Assembly (NCBI RefSeq): GCF_000468095.1
Contig: NZ_ASZC01000004.1
Span: 124,001-188,000 of the forward strand
Length of the DNA stretch: 64,000 nucleotides
Direction of reading: 5' to 3'
DNA from: Pantoea sp. AS-PWVM4
Lineage (GTDB): Bacteria > Pseudomonadota > Gammaproteobacteria > Enterobacterales > Enterobacteriaceae
Shown: piece after piece, positions 1 to 9,808 of the stretch
How positions within the stretch are numbered: the stretch's first letter is position 1
Layout of the letters: each line of letters starts with the position of its first letter
Notes under the pieces: generated by a model
Database searches by the model: none
The model's input: only the letters and a program-made list of their open reading frames with translations
Told to the model about the DNA's origin: nothing
Made by a program: the position numbers and the translations under genes

Positions 1-2
1 GC

Positions 3-3000
3 TCACCGCAGGCTGGCCAGGCGGAGTGGATCCATCACCATCTGGCCACCGCACCGCGCCCACCTGAAGCGATTCGCCCCGATGTACCGGCCATGTTGTC
101 GGCCATTATCCTGCGTTTGCTGGCAAAATCGCCGCTGGATGGCTACCAAACCATTGATGGTTTACTGGCTGACCTGCGACGCTGCAAAGCGACCCTGACG
201 CCACAAGGCACCATCGCTGCCTTTACCCTCGGACTTCAGGAGCGTTTCACCAGCAATTATCGTGTCGAAACGCTGTTTACCGGCCATGCCCAGGCTCGGG
301 TGTTACTGGATGCGCTGGATGAAGTACAACGCAGCGGCACGCATCATCTGGTGATGATTGGGGGCGCGCCGGGGGCAGGGAAATCAGCAATTATCGCGTC
401 GGCACTGAAAAAGCTGCAACACAAGCCGATTCTGCTCACGGTCGGCAAAGCGGATCAACATTCGCCGCAGGTGCCTTATTCGGCGCTCAGCGCCGCGTTC
501 CGAACGCTCACCTTATATCTGCTTGGCTTGTCTGCCGCCGACGTGATGGTCTGGCGCGCGCGTCTGCTGCGCGCGTTGGGTGATGATTGCGATCTGGCTA
601 TCGAACTGGTGCCGGAATTGCGTCAACTGCTGGATATCCCTCAGCCGGTGCTGACCACCGATACATTAAGCGATGCGCGCGAACGTTTTCATCAGATGGC
701 GTGCGCATTGATCAAGGCGTTTGCCTCATCTGGCAAAGCGCTGGTGATGTTAATTGACGATGTACACTGGGCCGATCAGGCCAGCCTGCAACTGCTGGAA
801 AATGTGTTTCAGCGTAATGATCATCTGCCTTTTTTGCTGGTGATCGCCCACCGTGACGCAGAATCGATGCCTTGCCCACAGGTAGCGGATTTTCTCACAC
901 GTATCCGTGGCGCGGCCGCACGCCTGACTGAGATCACCCCTGAGCCGCTGAATGCCAAAATGGTGGCGCGCTGGCTGGCCGGGATGTTGCATACCCGCAG
1001 CAGCGGAACGACTGAACTGGCGCAGCTGATCCATGAGAAAACCGGGGGTAATCCGCTTTTTTTACAGGAATTTTTCAAGCAGGCGATCGCTGACGGGTTG
1101 ATTTTCTATACCCAGGACCCGCTGAAGTGGCATTACGATCAAGGTGCTTTGCGGGCACGTCATTACACCGATAATGTCGCCAGTCTGGTGGTACGACAAC
1201 TGGAACGGATGCCAGAGCCGACACGCCAACTGCTGGGGAGCATGGCCTGTCTCGGTGCCAAAGGGCAACTGGGACTGCTCAGCCAGATTCTCGGCACCCG
1301 CCCGCATCATGTTCAGCAACGGTTAAGACCGGCGCTGGCGGCACGGTTTATCACCATTACCGATAATGACTACGCCTTTACCCACGGGCGAGTTCATGAC
1401 GCGGCGTTTTTATTGATCGGTCCCAGACAGAAATTGCTTATCCATCAGCAGGCGGCAGCGCTGCTGGCTGCATCCGCACCGCGTGCCGAAGGCAATGAGA
1501 TGCTGTTCCGCGCGGTGCATCATATTGCGATGGCGACGGATATGCCGGTAGACGCGGTGCAACATCGTAACTACTTTCACCTTAGCCTGACGGCAGCGCA
1601 GCGCGCCAAACGGGCAGGGGATTATGCCTCTGCGTTACGCTATTTGCGCACCGCGCGTGTGTTGAATGATCAGCGCGGCGAGGGCGAGCATTTCCTGCTC
1701 GGCTTTGAAGAGGCGGAGTGCCAGTTTTTGCAGGGTAATCTTAACGAGGCGCAAACGCGCTGTACCGCGCTGCTCGGTATGCCCGGCAGTTTGACCGAGA
1801 AATCGGCCGCGGCCTGCCTGTCGGCGGAAATTCATATGCGCCAGTCGGACAACTTTCTGGCGCTGGAGACAGCCCTGGCATGGCTTTCGGTATTTGGTGT
1901 GCACTTTAATCGCTATCCCGACGAAGAGGAGTGCAATGCGGCCTGGTATGCCCTGAAAGCCCGGCTGGGGCCAGACCCGGCGGCCACACTGGGCGTATTG
2001 CCGCTGATGGCGAATCGCGAAAAAGAGTCGGTGCTGAACCTGATGGCCAGCACCATCTTTGCGTCGTCGTACGATTGTCCCCAACTGCACCTGCTGCTGG
2101 TGTGCAAAATCCTCGATATGACGCTGGATCATGGCATTGCCGGGGCCTCGGTGTTCGGCCTGTCGTGGTTTAGCGTGCTGATTACTGACCGCTACCAGGA
2201 ATATCATTACGGCTTTAAGTCCGGGCTGCTCGCCAGCCAACTGGCTGAGAAACATAATTTTTTACGTTTTAAAGCCCGCACGTTGCTGCCTCTTGATCAA
2301 GTGGGGATCTGGACGCAACCGCTGGCCTTCGCAATCGATTGCGCGAAGAAAAGTTTCAATGTGGCGCTGGCGCATGGCGACAAATCCTTTGCCTGTCTTT
2401 CATTGCGTCATCAGGTGATGAACTACCTGACGCGTGGCGATCATCTGGAGTCGGTGCAGACCACCATTGAACGGGGGCTGGCGTTTACGCAGAAATCGTT
2501 TTATCCCGATGTGGAAAACGTGTTGTTGATGCAAAAGCATCTGGTGATGCATCTGCGCGGCAGCCGTCGGGAAAAATTTAGCGGTGTCGATGCCTTTCCA
2601 ACTCACCTGGTCGGCAGCGAGCCTGGCCCCGTTTCCGGGCCAAAAGCGATGGTGTTGTTCTGGTCGTGGCTGTATCGCGGTATGGCGCATTTCTATGCCG
2701 GTGAATATACGCAGGCCACCCCCTGTTTTGCCGAAGCCGCGCACCTGGTCAACGCCGTACCGGGTTATATCTACCTGATGGATTTACATTTCTTCAGCGC
2801 CCTGACGCTCACCGTCCCACTGGCAAGCGGCCAGGCGAATGCTGCGTTGCACAAAACCGTCCACGCGCATTTTGAGCAGCTGGTGCAGTGGTCGGTGCTG
2901 AATCCCGAATTGTTTGCTGACAAGGTAGCGCTACTGGCTGCTGAACTGGCGCGTCTGCGTGGTGAAGTGGGCGAGGCGCTGAGTCAGTACGAAATGGCGA

Positions 3001-4907
3001 TCAATCTGTCGCGCAAAGCAGGTTACGTGCATATCAATGCATTGGCTTACGAGCTGGCGGGGGATTGCGCCAAGACCTGGAACCTGAATGTCCCGGCCGA
3101 TGCCTATTTAAAAGGGGCCATCAGCGGCTGGGAAAACTGGGGGGCGCTCGCCAAAGTGCGGCAGCTTGAGCAACGCTATCCCCAACTGGCGACGCAAAAA
3201 CCGGGCAATGCCTTCACCACCATTCCGTTTGAGGATGAATCGATTCGCGACCTCGAGAGCGTGGTCACGGCGGTGCGCGCCCTGACGGAGGAGATCAATC
3301 TCGACCGGTTGATCCATATCCTGATGCGTATGCTGCTGGAACGCGCGGGCGCACAGCGTTGCCTGTTGATTCGCGTGCTGGATGGCAATATCCCGGAAAC
3401 GGAAGCCTGGGCGGAAGCGAATGCCGATGGCGTCAAAGTCAGGATCGTTAAACAACGCCCGACAGCCAGCGATTTACCGTTGTCGGTGCTTTCCGCGGTG
3501 ATCCGCACCGGGCAGGAGATCCGTACCGGCAAGCCGGAGGATTTCAGCCCCTTCAGTCAGGACCCGTATCTGGTTTCCTCGGGAGCGGCGGTGATGTGCG
3601 TTCCGATGTTCAAACAGGCCAATATGGTGGGGGTGTTGTACCTCGAAAACCGCCTGATGCCGGATGTGTTTACCGCCGAGCAATCGCATATCGTGAAAAC
3701 CCTGAGCGCCCAGGCCGCCGTTTCAATCGAAACCGCCCGTTTATATGCGGAATTGCTGGAGGAGAACATCCATCGCCGCCGGGTGGAGAAGCAATTACGC
3801 GCCAGCCAGACCTCGCTGATGCTGGGGGAGAAAATCAGTCATACCGGCACCTGGAGTTGGGAGATCGAGCAGGATTTAATGTCGGTATCGGATGAGTACC
3901 TGCGTATTCTCGGCTTGCCGGAACAACCGAAAACGCTGTCGATGGCGGATTTTATGACCTTCGTGCACCCCGATGACCATCAATGTATCAACGACCTGGT
4001 CAGCGACAGCGTACAGAACGGCATCAGCATGCAGGCGGAATTTCGTATTATCCGCCCGGATGGTGAATGTCGTTACATCAAAGGGATCGGCGATCCGGTG
4101 AATAACTGGCCGGAGGTGAAAGAATATTTCGGCACCATTTCGGACATCACGGTACAACGCCGGGCTGAAGATGCCGCCCGGATGGCGCAGGCGGATTTGG
4201 CGCGGGTTTCGCGCGCCACCACCGTCGGTCAGTTAACCGCGTCAATTGCGCATGAAATCAACCAACCGCTGATGTCGATTGTCGCGCATGCCGGTGCCAG
4301 CCTGCGCTGGCTGAAACGTGAGCAGAGCCATATTGAGAATGCCTGCTTCAGCCTTGATGAGATTTTGCAGGAAGGCAAACGCGCCGGCGATATTATTCGC
4401 GGCTTGCAGGCGTTAACCCGGAAACATGACTCGGTGTATGCCAAAGCCAACCTGCATTTAATTGCACGCGATATCCTGGCGCTTTCACGGGCCGAGATTG
4501 AACGTAAATGGATCTCACTGGAGCTGAAGCTGCACGCCGAGCACGCGGAAGTCTATTGTGACCGTATCCAGATTCAGCAGGTGCTACTGAACCTGGTGGT
4601 GAACGCCATTGATGCTATGACCGGCATCGAAGATCGTGGACTGGTCCTGACGCTTGCCACCGCTAACCCCACACCGGATACCATCCGTTTTGAGGTGCGG
4701 GACACCGGTTCAGGTATTCCTGACGCGGTGAAGGAACATATCTTTGATTCGTTCTATACCACGAAAAAAGAGGGCATGGGCATGGGCCTGACCATCAGTC
4801 ACGGCATCATTAAAAAGCACTGTGGTGAGCTGAAAGGGGAAAACCGGGCTGACTGCGGCAGTGTGTTCTGGTTTACCTTACCCACCGAACCGCCAGCCAG
4901 CGTATAA
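3..4907 (+). CDS. Trifunctional Ser/Thr kinase / ATPase / sensor histidine kinase (5' end missing)
   Basis: Only the 3' part is in the window; the frame is open from base 3, and the ATG at 93 is probably internal because the residues around it look like the C-terminal tail of a eukaryotic-type Ser/Thr kinase domain. Next comes an AAA-type ATPase with Walker A GGAPGAGKS (about nt 360-386) and Walker B LVMLIDDVHWAD (about nt 738-776). A long helical TPR-like region follows, then a GAF domain (about nt 3240-3770), a PAS domain (about 3810-4160), a HisKA box with phospho-acceptor His at nt 4251-4253 (AHEINQPL), and a HATPase domain with NAIDAM, DTGSGIP and GMGMGL boxes. This order is that of the large multisensor hybrid kinases. 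It is convergent with the response regulator at 4910-5530, the likely partner. It carries no receiver domain. The signal is unknown. Confidence 0.93.
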   Translation, partial: SPQAGQAEWIHHHLATAPRPPEAIRPDVPAMLSAIILRLLAKSPLDGYQTIDGLLADLRRCKATLTPQGTIAAFTLGLQERFTSNYRVETLFTGHAQARVLLDALDEVQRSGTHHLVMIGGAPGAGKSAIIASALKKLQHKPILLTVGKADQHSPQVPYSALSAAFRTLTLYLLGLSAADVMVWRARLLRALGDDCDLAIELVPELRQLLDIPQPVLTTDTLSDARERFHQMACALIKAFASSGKALVMLIDDVHWADQASLQLLENVFQRNDHLPFLLVIAHRDAESMPCPQVADFLTRIRGAAARLTEITPEPLNAKMVARWLAGMLHTRSSGTTELAQLIHEKTGGNPLFLQEFFKQAIADGLIFYTQDPLKWHYDQGALRARHYTDNVASLVVRQLERMPEPTRQLLGSMACLGAKGQLGLLSQILGTRPHHVQQRLRPALAARFITITDNDYAFTHGRVHDAAFLLIGPRQKLLIHQQAAALLAASAPRAEGNEMLFRAVHHIAMATDMPVDAVQHRNYFHLSLTAAQRAKRAGDYASALRYLRTARVLNDQRGEGEHFLLGFEEAECQFLQGNLNEAQTRCTALLGMPGSLTEKSAAACLSAEIHMRQSDNFLALETALAWLSVFGVHFNRYPDEEECNAAWYALKARLGPDPAATLGVLPLMANREKESVLNLMASTIFASSYDCPQLHLLLVCKILDMTLDHGIAGASVFGLSWFSVLITDRYQEYHYGFKSGLLASQLAEKHNFLRFKARTLLPLDQVGIWTQPLAFAIDCAKKSFNVALAHGDKSFACLSLRHQVMNYLTRGDHLESVQTTIERGLAFTQKSFYPDVENVLLMQKHLVMHLRGSRREKFSGVDAFPTHLVGSEPGPVSGPKAMVLFWSWLYRGMAHFYAGEYTQATPCFAEAAHLVNAVPGYIYLMDLHFFSALTLTVPLASGQANAALHKTVHAHFEQLVQWSVLNPELFADKVALLAAELARLRGEVGEALSQYEMAINLSRKAGYVHINALAYELAGDCAKTWNLNVPADAYLKGAISGWENWGALAKVRQLEQRYPQLATQKPGNAFTTIPFEDESIRDLESVVTAVRALTEEINLDRLIHILMRMLLERAGAQRCLLIRVLDGNIPETEAWAEANADGVKVRIVKQRPTASDLPLSVLSAVIRTGQEIRTGKPEDFSPFSQDPYLVSSGAAVMCVPMFKQANMVGVLYLENRLMPDVFTAEQSHIVKTLSAQAAVSIETARLYAELLEENIHRRRVEKQLRASQTSLMLGEKISHTGTWSWEIEQDLMSVSDEYLRILGLPEQPKTLSMADFMTFVHPDDHQCINDLVSDSVQNGISMQAEFRIIRPDGECRYIKGIGDPVNNWPEVKEYFGTISDITVQRRAEDAARMAQADLARVSRATTVGQLTASIAHEINQPLMSIVAHAGASLRWLKREQSHIENACFSLDEILQEGKRAGDIIRGLQALTRKHDSVYAKANLHLIARDILALSRAEIERKWISLELKLHAEHAEVYCDRIQIQQVLLNLVVNAIDAMTGIEDRGLVLTLATANPTPDTIRFEVRDTGSGIPDAVKEHIFDSFYTTKKEGMGMGLTISHGIIKKHCGELKGENRADCGSVFWFTLPTEPPASV

Positions 4908-4909
4908 GA

Positions 4910-5530
4910 TTAGCGACGGCGCGTGCTGAGAATATTCAGACGTTCGGCAGCACGCACCAGGTCGGATAACGAACGGACATTCATTTTTTCCATCACCCGA
5001 CGTTTGTGTACCTTGGCGGTGATTTCACTGATACCCATCTCAGCGGCGATTTGCTTATTGAGCAGGCCGCTGATCGCCAGCAACATCACCTCACTTTCAC
5101 GCGGCGTCAGCGATTGATGACGAGACGTGATATCGTATTTTTCCTGCGAGGAAGCCAGATTCTCTTCCGCGATCGCCAGCGCCTCGGCCACCGCTTGTAA
5201 TATGCGATCCGGATCGACCGGCTTGGTCAGGAACTCACAAGCGCCGGTTTTCATCGCCCGCACCGTAACCGGAATGGTGCCGAAACCGGTGAGAAAAATG
5301 GTTGGGATAACATGACCACGCGCATTCAGCGCATTCGCCACGGCAAAACCATCGGCACCCGGCATATTAATATCCAGAATCAGACAACCGGGAACCTGTG
5401 GAAACGCATAGTCAAGAAAGGCCTGGGCGGTAGAAAAAACGATAACGTCATAATTTTCTGAGCTAAGCAGGTTACTCAGAGCAGAACGTACCGACTCGTC
5501 ATCATCAACAACGTAAACTATGTGATTCAT
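4910..5530 (-). CDS. Response regulator, FixJ/NarL type
   Basis: A 206-residue two-domain regulator. The N-terminal receiver has the acidic pair D10/D11, phospho-acceptor D53 (LILDINMPG), T81 and K103 (FLTKP). The C-terminal LuxR-type helix-turn-helix (about residues 138-200) contains TPRESEVMLL and a recognition helix region around EITAKVHKRRVMEKM. This is a cytoplasmic transcription factor activated by phosphorylation. It ends two bases from the stop of the large histidine kinase on the other strand, so the two genes are convergent; pairing them as one two-component system is inference from proximity and from the absence of a receiver in the kinase. The target genes are not evident. Confidence 0.93.
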   Translation of the reverse strand: MNHIVYVVDDDESVRSALSNLLSSENYDVIVFSTAQAFLDYAFPQVPGCLILDINMPGADGFAVANALNARGHVIPTIFLTGFGTIPVTVRAMKTGACEFLTKPVDPDRILQAVAEALAIAEENLASSQEKYDITSRHQSLTPRESEVMLLAISGLLNKQIAAEMGISEITAKVHKRRVMEKMNVRSLSDLVRAAERLNILSTRRR

Positions 5531-5765
5531 AGAAGGTCTCTTCTCAACCTGAATTTCACGGATGTTTAAAAGTCGTGCTCAATAGCCAATATAGTGCGAA
5601 AAAAGGCAGGTTCAACCTGCGCGAGATGTATGGTAGTTAGAATACCTGTGTATGTTAGCACAATTGTTAACATTATCATCAGGTAATGTTGATAGCGGCG
5701 TGAATTATCGCGCTGTTTTCTGGCGGGTTTTAATGCCCAGGATAAATCACGCATCAAAGGCCAGG

Positions 5766-5789
5766 GCGCGCGATAAATCGCGCCGCTAC
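5766..5789. repeat. REP element, single copy
   Basis: A copy of the window-wide palindromic repeat with core GCGCGATAAATCGCGC followed by CGCTAC. It lies between the response regulator promoter side and the small orphan gene ending at 5798. The rest of 5531-5797 shows no convincing gene; a 63-codon frame there has no good ribosome binding site or family resemblance. Confidence 0.8.
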
Positions 5790-5797
5790 AGGGGAGG

Positions 5798-6166
5798 TCA
5801 ACTGTTTTTACTGAGGGCCAGGAATCCGGATTTGAATTTCACTTTACCCACGGTGCGATTGTAATTAATGACCAGTTGCGCTAACTGAAATTGTATGGCG
5901 GCATTCAGGTTATCACTATCTTCTTGTGATGGTTTGTTTTTTTCAATTTCAATCGCCATCTTTTGCATTGCCTGAGAAATGTCATCAATACAAACCTGGA
6001 AAACGTCTTTATCCAGATTCAAATATTCAGCCTGCACTTTCGCCATATAATCATCAGCGAGTTTACTTAACTCCAGGACTTCAATATTGGTTATGGTTTC
6101 ATCTTTTTCATATTCAGCAAGTTTTCCTTGCAATGCGGGCACGTCTGACTTGAGAGAAAGTCTCAT
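5798..6166 (-). CDS. Hypothetical helical protein, 122 aa
   Basis: I do not recognise this protein. The start chosen at 6166 (MRLSLKSD) has a good upstream AGAGGTG ribosome binding site; an in-frame ATG 13 codons earlier lacks one. The product has no signal peptide or membrane segment and is predicted mostly helical, with acidic, Gln/Asn-rich stretches and a basic C-terminus (GKVKFKSG). Composition is AT-richer than the neighbouring catabolic genes, consistent with acquisition. It stands alone between a response regulator and an AT-rich gap. Confidence 0.7.
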   Translation of the reverse strand: MRLSLKSDVPALQGKLAEYEKDETITNIEVLELSKLADDYMAKVQAEYLNLDKDVFQVCIDDISQAMQKMAIEIEKNKPSQEDSDNLNAAIQFQLAQLVINYNRTVGKVKFKSGFLALSKNS

Positions 6167-6463
6167 GTTACACCTCTGGCTTCGGTTATATTTCAACAGC
6201 GACACATATTGAAATTTAGTCGGGAAAGGGTGTTTGTCAATCAGGCTTTTTATTGAAAAAATAGTCTATTTTTCATCTATTTAATCAGCTTGCCATGTAT
6301 TGCAGGCTTATCATATCAATTGCTATTAATTCTTATCATGATAAATAAAATTTGATGCCATAGCGGAATGTTATTTACAGGAAAACACAATAAAAAACAG
6401 GCAGGGAAATATGATTAACTTCCTCTGCCTGATTCATCTGAATTAACCGCTTCGATAATAAAA
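6167..6463. other. AT-rich intergenic region
   Basis: About 300 bases of AT-rich DNA holding the promoter region of the minus-strand orphan ending at 5798. No open frame with a plausible start, RNA gene or clear terminator was seen. Confidence 0.5.
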
Positions 6464-7300
6464 CTAGGCGCGAATAAACGCCAGCAGGTCGGCGTTGATC
6501 ACATCAGCGTGGGTGGTGTGCATACCGTGAGGGAAGCCGGGGTAAATCTTTAAGATGCTGTTTGGCAGTAACTCATCCTGCAACAAGGCGGCCGCTTTAT
6601 AGGGCACCACCTGATCGTCATCGCCCTGCAACACCAGGGTGGGAACGGTGATGGCCTTTAAATCTTCCGTCTGATCGGTTTCCGAAAAGGCTTTGATCCC
6701 TTCGTAATGCGCTTTGGCGCTGCCGATCATCCCCTGACGCCACCAGTTCTGAATCGTTCCCTGGGAAATCTCTGCACCTGGACGGTTGAAACCATAGAAA
6801 GGGCCGGAAGCGACATCAAGGTAGAACTGCGCACGGTTTGCCGCCAGCGCGGCGCGAAAACTATCGAACACCTCCAGCGGGGTGCCATTGGGATTGCTGG
6901 CGGTTTTTAACATCAACGGAGGCACCGCGCTGATCAACACCGCTTTGGCAACACGCCCCTGCGGCTGGCCATATTTGGCAACATAGCGGGCCACCTGACC
7001 ACCACCGGTAGAGTGGCCGATATGCACCGCATTATGCAGGTCAAGATGTTCCGCTACCGCTGACGCATCTGCTGCGTAATGGTCCATATCATGTCCGTCA
7101 CTGACCTGGTCCGAGCGACCATGACCGCGACGATCAATCGCAATCACCCGGTAACCTTGCGCCAGAAAGAACAGCATCTGATTGTCCCAGTCATCCGCCG
7201 TTAACGGCCAACCGTGATGGAAAACAATCGGTTGAGCCTCTTTGGGGCCCCAGTCTTTAAAGAAAATATTCACGCCATCTTTTGTCGTTACAAATGCCAT
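6464..7300 (-). CDS. Alpha/beta hydrolase (non-heme haloperoxidase/arylesterase-like)
   Basis: A 278-residue single-domain hydrolase of the non-heme chloroperoxidase/aryl-esterase group. Visible are the oxyanion segment FHHGWPL (about 27-33), the nucleophile elbow GHSTGG with Ser97, the acid loop [10 protein letters not shown] (about 224-233) and the catalytic His258 in [11 protein letters not shown]. Such enzymes are cytoplasmic esterases, some with cofactor-free perhydrolase activity; the substrate cannot be read from sequence. It appears monocistronic, with a separate promoter region at 7301-7530. Confidence 0.88.
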   Translation of the reverse strand: MAFVTTKDGVNIFFKDWGPKEAQPIVFHHGWPLTADDWDNQMLFFLAQGYRVIAIDRRGHGRSDQVSDGHDMDHYAADASAVAEHLDLHNAVHIGHSTGGGQVARYVAKYGQPQGRVAKAVLISAVPPLMLKTASNPNGTPLEVFDSFRAALAANRAQFYLDVASGPFYGFNRPGAEISQGTIQNWWRQGMIGSAKAHYEGIKAFSETDQTEDLKAITVPTLVLQGDDDQVVPYKAAALLQDELLPNSILKIYPGFPHGMHTTHADVINADLLAFIRA

Positions 7301-7530
7301 AGAACAGACTCCTCATTGATACTTAAGGTTTTCTTCATCAGCCCCGGGGGTGGCACACGATTTTTCCCCCGCGAAAGTATAGTCAGAGAAGCCTGTCACT
7401 GTCGGGCCACAAGCCTGTCCCGGCGGCCTTGATTACCGGTTGGCTTAAGGATTTTTCAATTGCATTTCATAAGGTTGCATCGATTAATGCAGGGCGGGAG
7501 CACGGCTCAATTTGTACATGAGAGACGGTG

Positions 7531-7746
7531 TTACCGGGTGTATTTAATCAACTCTGCGCCAGGCTCGATATGATTCACATAACGCTCACTGTCGACTTTC
7601 CAGGTAGCTCCGGCTTCTTTCGACTGCATCACGACCCGAGCGGCGGCATCATCCAACAGGGTGCTGCGGGCCGGTGCGCTTTGTGCCACATTGACCACCA
7701 AAAATAGCAGGGCAAGACTGGCAATAATAATGTTGAAAGATTTCAT
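7531..7746 (-). CDS. Small secreted protein, 71 aa
   Basis: Begins with a clear Sec signal peptide (hydrophobic core LALLFLVVNVAQ, likely cleavage after AQSA near residue 24), giving a mature periplasmic peptide of about 47 residues without cysteines. A strong AGGAAATC ribosome binding site precedes the ATG at 7746. No family is recognised. It is divergent from the porin gene, so both may be controlled from the 7747-7987 interval. Confidence 0.65.
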   Translation of the reverse strand: MKSFNIIIASLALLFLVVNVAQSAPARSTLLDDAAARVVMQSKEAGATWKVDSERYVNHIEPGAELIKYTR

Positions 7747-7901
7747 GATGATTTCCTGTGTGATCCAATTTATAAGCAGGTTTGTCTGCGATTGGATAAA
7801 TTGTAAACACCGGGGCGAAGTAACAAAATAGCGGATACCTGGCGAAGTCTTTCAGATAATTTGAAGGAATAACGGATCATCAGGGCAGCGTGAGCAATTA
7901 T

Positions 7902-7932
7902 ATCTTCGTATAACTATCCTTCTGTATAACTT
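7902..7932 (+). promoter_or_regulatory. Direct repeat in porin promoter region
   Basis: Two near-identical tandem copies, ATCTTCGTATAACT and ATCCTTCTGTATAACT, lie 55-85 bases upstream of the porin start and form a candidate activator or repressor site. The binding protein is unknown; porin genes are commonly controlled by OmpR, but no OmpR consensus is claimed here. Confidence 0.35.
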
Positions 7933-7987
7933 ACTTTTTTTCCATCCCCCTCAGATAATTGACGCGTTTCTTTCAGGGGAGGGGTAA

Positions 7988-9112
7988 ATGAAGCTCACAA
8001 CACTGGCGCTGTTAGCACCTTGGATTTTTATCGGCAGCCACGCCTCAGCGGCCGAAATTTATAACAAAGATGGCAAAAAATTAGACTTATATGGACTCGT
8101 GTCCGGCTTGCGCTATTTTAGCGATGATAAAAGTCAGGACGGCGATCAATCCTATATGCGCGTCGGCTTCAAAGGGCAGACACAGATTTCTGATCTGCTT
8201 ATCGGCTATGGACAATGGCAAAGCCAGTTCAATACCAATCAGGCCGAAAGTGAAAGCGATTCGATGTTTACTCGCCTGGGGTTTGCCGGGATCAAAGCCG
8301 GTAAATATGGTTCCTTTGACTATGGGCGCAACGTTGGGGTGCTATACGACGCACTCAGCCTGACCGATATGCAGCCCGAGTTTGACGCCCTGACCTACAA
8401 TACCGACCAGTTTATGTTCCGGCGCGGCAACAGCCTGGCGACATACCGCAATACCGGTTTCTTTGGTGTGGTTCAGGGGCTGGATTTTACCCTGCAATAT
8501 CAGGGTAAAAATGATGGCGGTGAAGAACCCGGCGCGCGCGATGTCCTGCGACAAAATGGCGACGGCTACGGGATGTCAGTTGCCTGGGCGTTTGGCGATG
8601 GCTTTAAAGCCGTCGGTGCCTTCACTCATTCCGACCGCACCCGCGAGCAGAACAGCACCGCCAGCGGCATCATGGGGCGGGGCGATCATGCGGAAGCTTA
8701 CTCGGCCGCACTGAAATATGATGCGCATGGCTGGTATGTCGCCACCATGTACACCCAGGCGTACAACGCTTCACGCTTTGGTTCCCGCAGCGGTTCTGAC
8801 ATCTATGGCTATGCCAACCAGTCGCAAATCTTCGAAGTTTTTGCTCAATACACCTTTGACTCAGGCTTTGTTCCGTTTATCGCCTATAACCAGGCTCGGG
8901 CTAAAGATCTCGGTCTGGCGGGTAATGGCAAGCTGTATGGCAATCAGGATCTGGTGAGATTTGTCGATTTCGGTACGTCATATCTTTTCAATCAAAATAT
9001 GCTCGCCTATGTCGACTATAAGCTGAACCTGATCGATAGCAGCGATTTCACAACCGCAGCGGGTGTCTCAACTGACGATGTCCTCGCCATCGGTCTGGTG
9101 TATCAGTTTTAA
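7988..9112 (+). CDS. Outer membrane general-diffusion porin (OmpC/OmpF family)
   Basis: 374 residues with a signal peptide cleaved near SHASAAEIYN, the start of mature enterobacterial porins (AEIYNKDGKKLDLYG). The body shows alternating amphipathic strands and ends in VYQF, the C-terminal aromatic residue used by the BAM complex. The segment between about residues 85 and 135 contains the constriction-loop region with the motif seen as FGRNVG-like YGRNVGVLYD. Expected to form trimers for small hydrophilic solutes. A strong AGGGGAGGGG Shine-Dalgarno precedes the start. It is closely followed by the FMN reductase gene. Confidence 0.9.
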   Translation: MKLTTLALLAPWIFIGSHASAAEIYNKDGKKLDLYGLVSGLRYFSDDKSQDGDQSYMRVGFKGQTQISDLLIGYGQWQSQFNTNQAESESDSMFTRLGFAGIKAGKYGSFDYGRNVGVLYDALSLTDMQPEFDALTYNTDQFMFRRGNSLATYRNTGFFGVVQGLDFTLQYQGKNDGGEEPGARDVLRQNGDGYGMSVAWAFGDGFKAVGAFTHSDRTREQNSTASGIMGRGDHAEAYSAALKYDAHGWYVATMYTQAYNASRFGSRSGSDIYGYANQSQIFEVFAQYTFDSGFVPFIAYNQARAKDLGLAGNGKLYGNQDLVRFVDFGTSYLFNQNMLAYVDYKLNLIDSSDFTTAAGVSTDDVLAIGLVYQF

Positions 9113-9128
9113 CCTTAAGGAGAAAACG

Positions 9129-9665
9129 ATGAAGTTTGTCACATTAACCTGTAGTTTGCGCAGTGGTTCGGTGAATGCCGCCATCGCCAGTACCTTACCG
9201 GAACTGGCTCCCGAGGGCGTGGTGTTTGAGGCACTGGGTTCGCCTGGCGAATTCCCGCATTACAGCATGGACACCGAAATGGCCGGATTCCCGGCGGCGG
9301 TGGTCGCGATGGCTGAACAGATTAAGCAGGCCGATGGTCTGGTGATCATTACGCCGGAATACAACCATTCGATACCGGGTTTGCTGAAAAACGCACTCGA
9401 CTGGCTGTCACGGGTCAATCCCCAGCCACTGGCCGGGAAACCGGTGCTGATTCAATCCGCTTCGCCGGGCAAATTAGGCGGGGTGCGGGCGCAGATGCAT
9501 CTGCGGCAAATCCTTGGCTATTTCGACGCCAAAGTTCTGAATAAGCCAGAAGCGATGATCGGCGATGTCGGCCATAAGGTGATTGACGGTGTGCTGGTGG
9601 ATGAAGACACCAAACGCTTCCTGACACGGCAACTGGTGGCCTTTACCGAGTTTGCCGGACACTAA
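9129..9665 (+). CDS. NAD(P)H-dependent FMN reductase, flavodoxin-like fold
   Basis: 178 residues from the ATG at 9129, chosen because AAGGAG precedes it; an upstream in-frame start would overlap the porin. It belongs to the NADPH-dependent FMN reductase/chromate-quinone reductase group: N-terminal flavin phosphate loop (TCSLRSGSVN, about 6-15), then VIITPEYNHSIPGLLKNALD (about 74-93), the FMN-binding signature of the family, and a glycine-rich ASPGKLGGVRAQ segment. It reduces quinones, azo compounds or metal ions in the cytoplasm. It lies 16 bases after the porin and may be cotranscribed. Confidence 0.88.
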   Translation: MKFVTLTCSLRSGSVNAAIASTLPELAPEGVVFEALGSPGEFPHYSMDTEMAGFPAAVVAMAEQIKQADGLVIITPEYNHSIPGLLKNALDWLSRVNPQPLAGKPVLIQSASPGKLGGVRAQMHLRQILGYFDAKVLNKPEAMIGDVGHKVIDGVLVDEDTKRFLTRQLVAFTEFAGH

Positions 9666-9688
9666 TTTTCGTCAATGATGGGTTATGT

Positions 9689-9695
9689 TGGTGCA
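9689..9695 (+). promoter_or_regulatory. NtrC-type half-site
   Basis: TGGTGCA, one half of the NtrC consensus, lies about 100 bases upstream of the putative sigma-54 promoter at 9791. The opposite half-site is not recognisable, so this is weak. The surrounding bases can also form an imperfect hairpin (GGGTTATG with CATAATCCC), possibly a terminator for the FMN reductase gene. Confidence 0.25.
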
Positions 9696-9790
9696 TAATC
9701 CCTGATTTCCTGCCCCATATTGGTTCAATCCCGCCTCCGTTTTTCAACTGCGCCGGTTCTTTCTGACGTGAATTATCAGCAAAGATAAAA

Positions 9791-9808
9791 TTGGCACACT
9801 TAATGCTT
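9791..9808 (+). promoter_or_regulatory. Putative sigma-54 (RpoN) promoter
   Basis: TTGGCACACTTAATGCTT matches the -24/-12 form, with GG and GC exactly ten bases apart and a perfect TGGCAC. It lies about 36 bases upstream of the binding-protein start at 9845. Nitrogen-regulated amino-acid uptake operons commonly use this promoter type. Directly after it, TTGTTGAACAA (9814-9824) is a perfect inverted repeat that could be the operator of the GntR regulator encoded in the operon. Confidence 0.6.

Noticed and set aside
1635..2255. 206-codon minus-strand frame inside the giant kinase
   Set aside because: Antisense to continuous, domain-rich coding sequence.
5566..5757. 63-codon minus-strand frame with a hydrophobic middle
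   Set aside because: No ribosome binding site, and it lies in the promoter/REP interval; not enough support for a gene.
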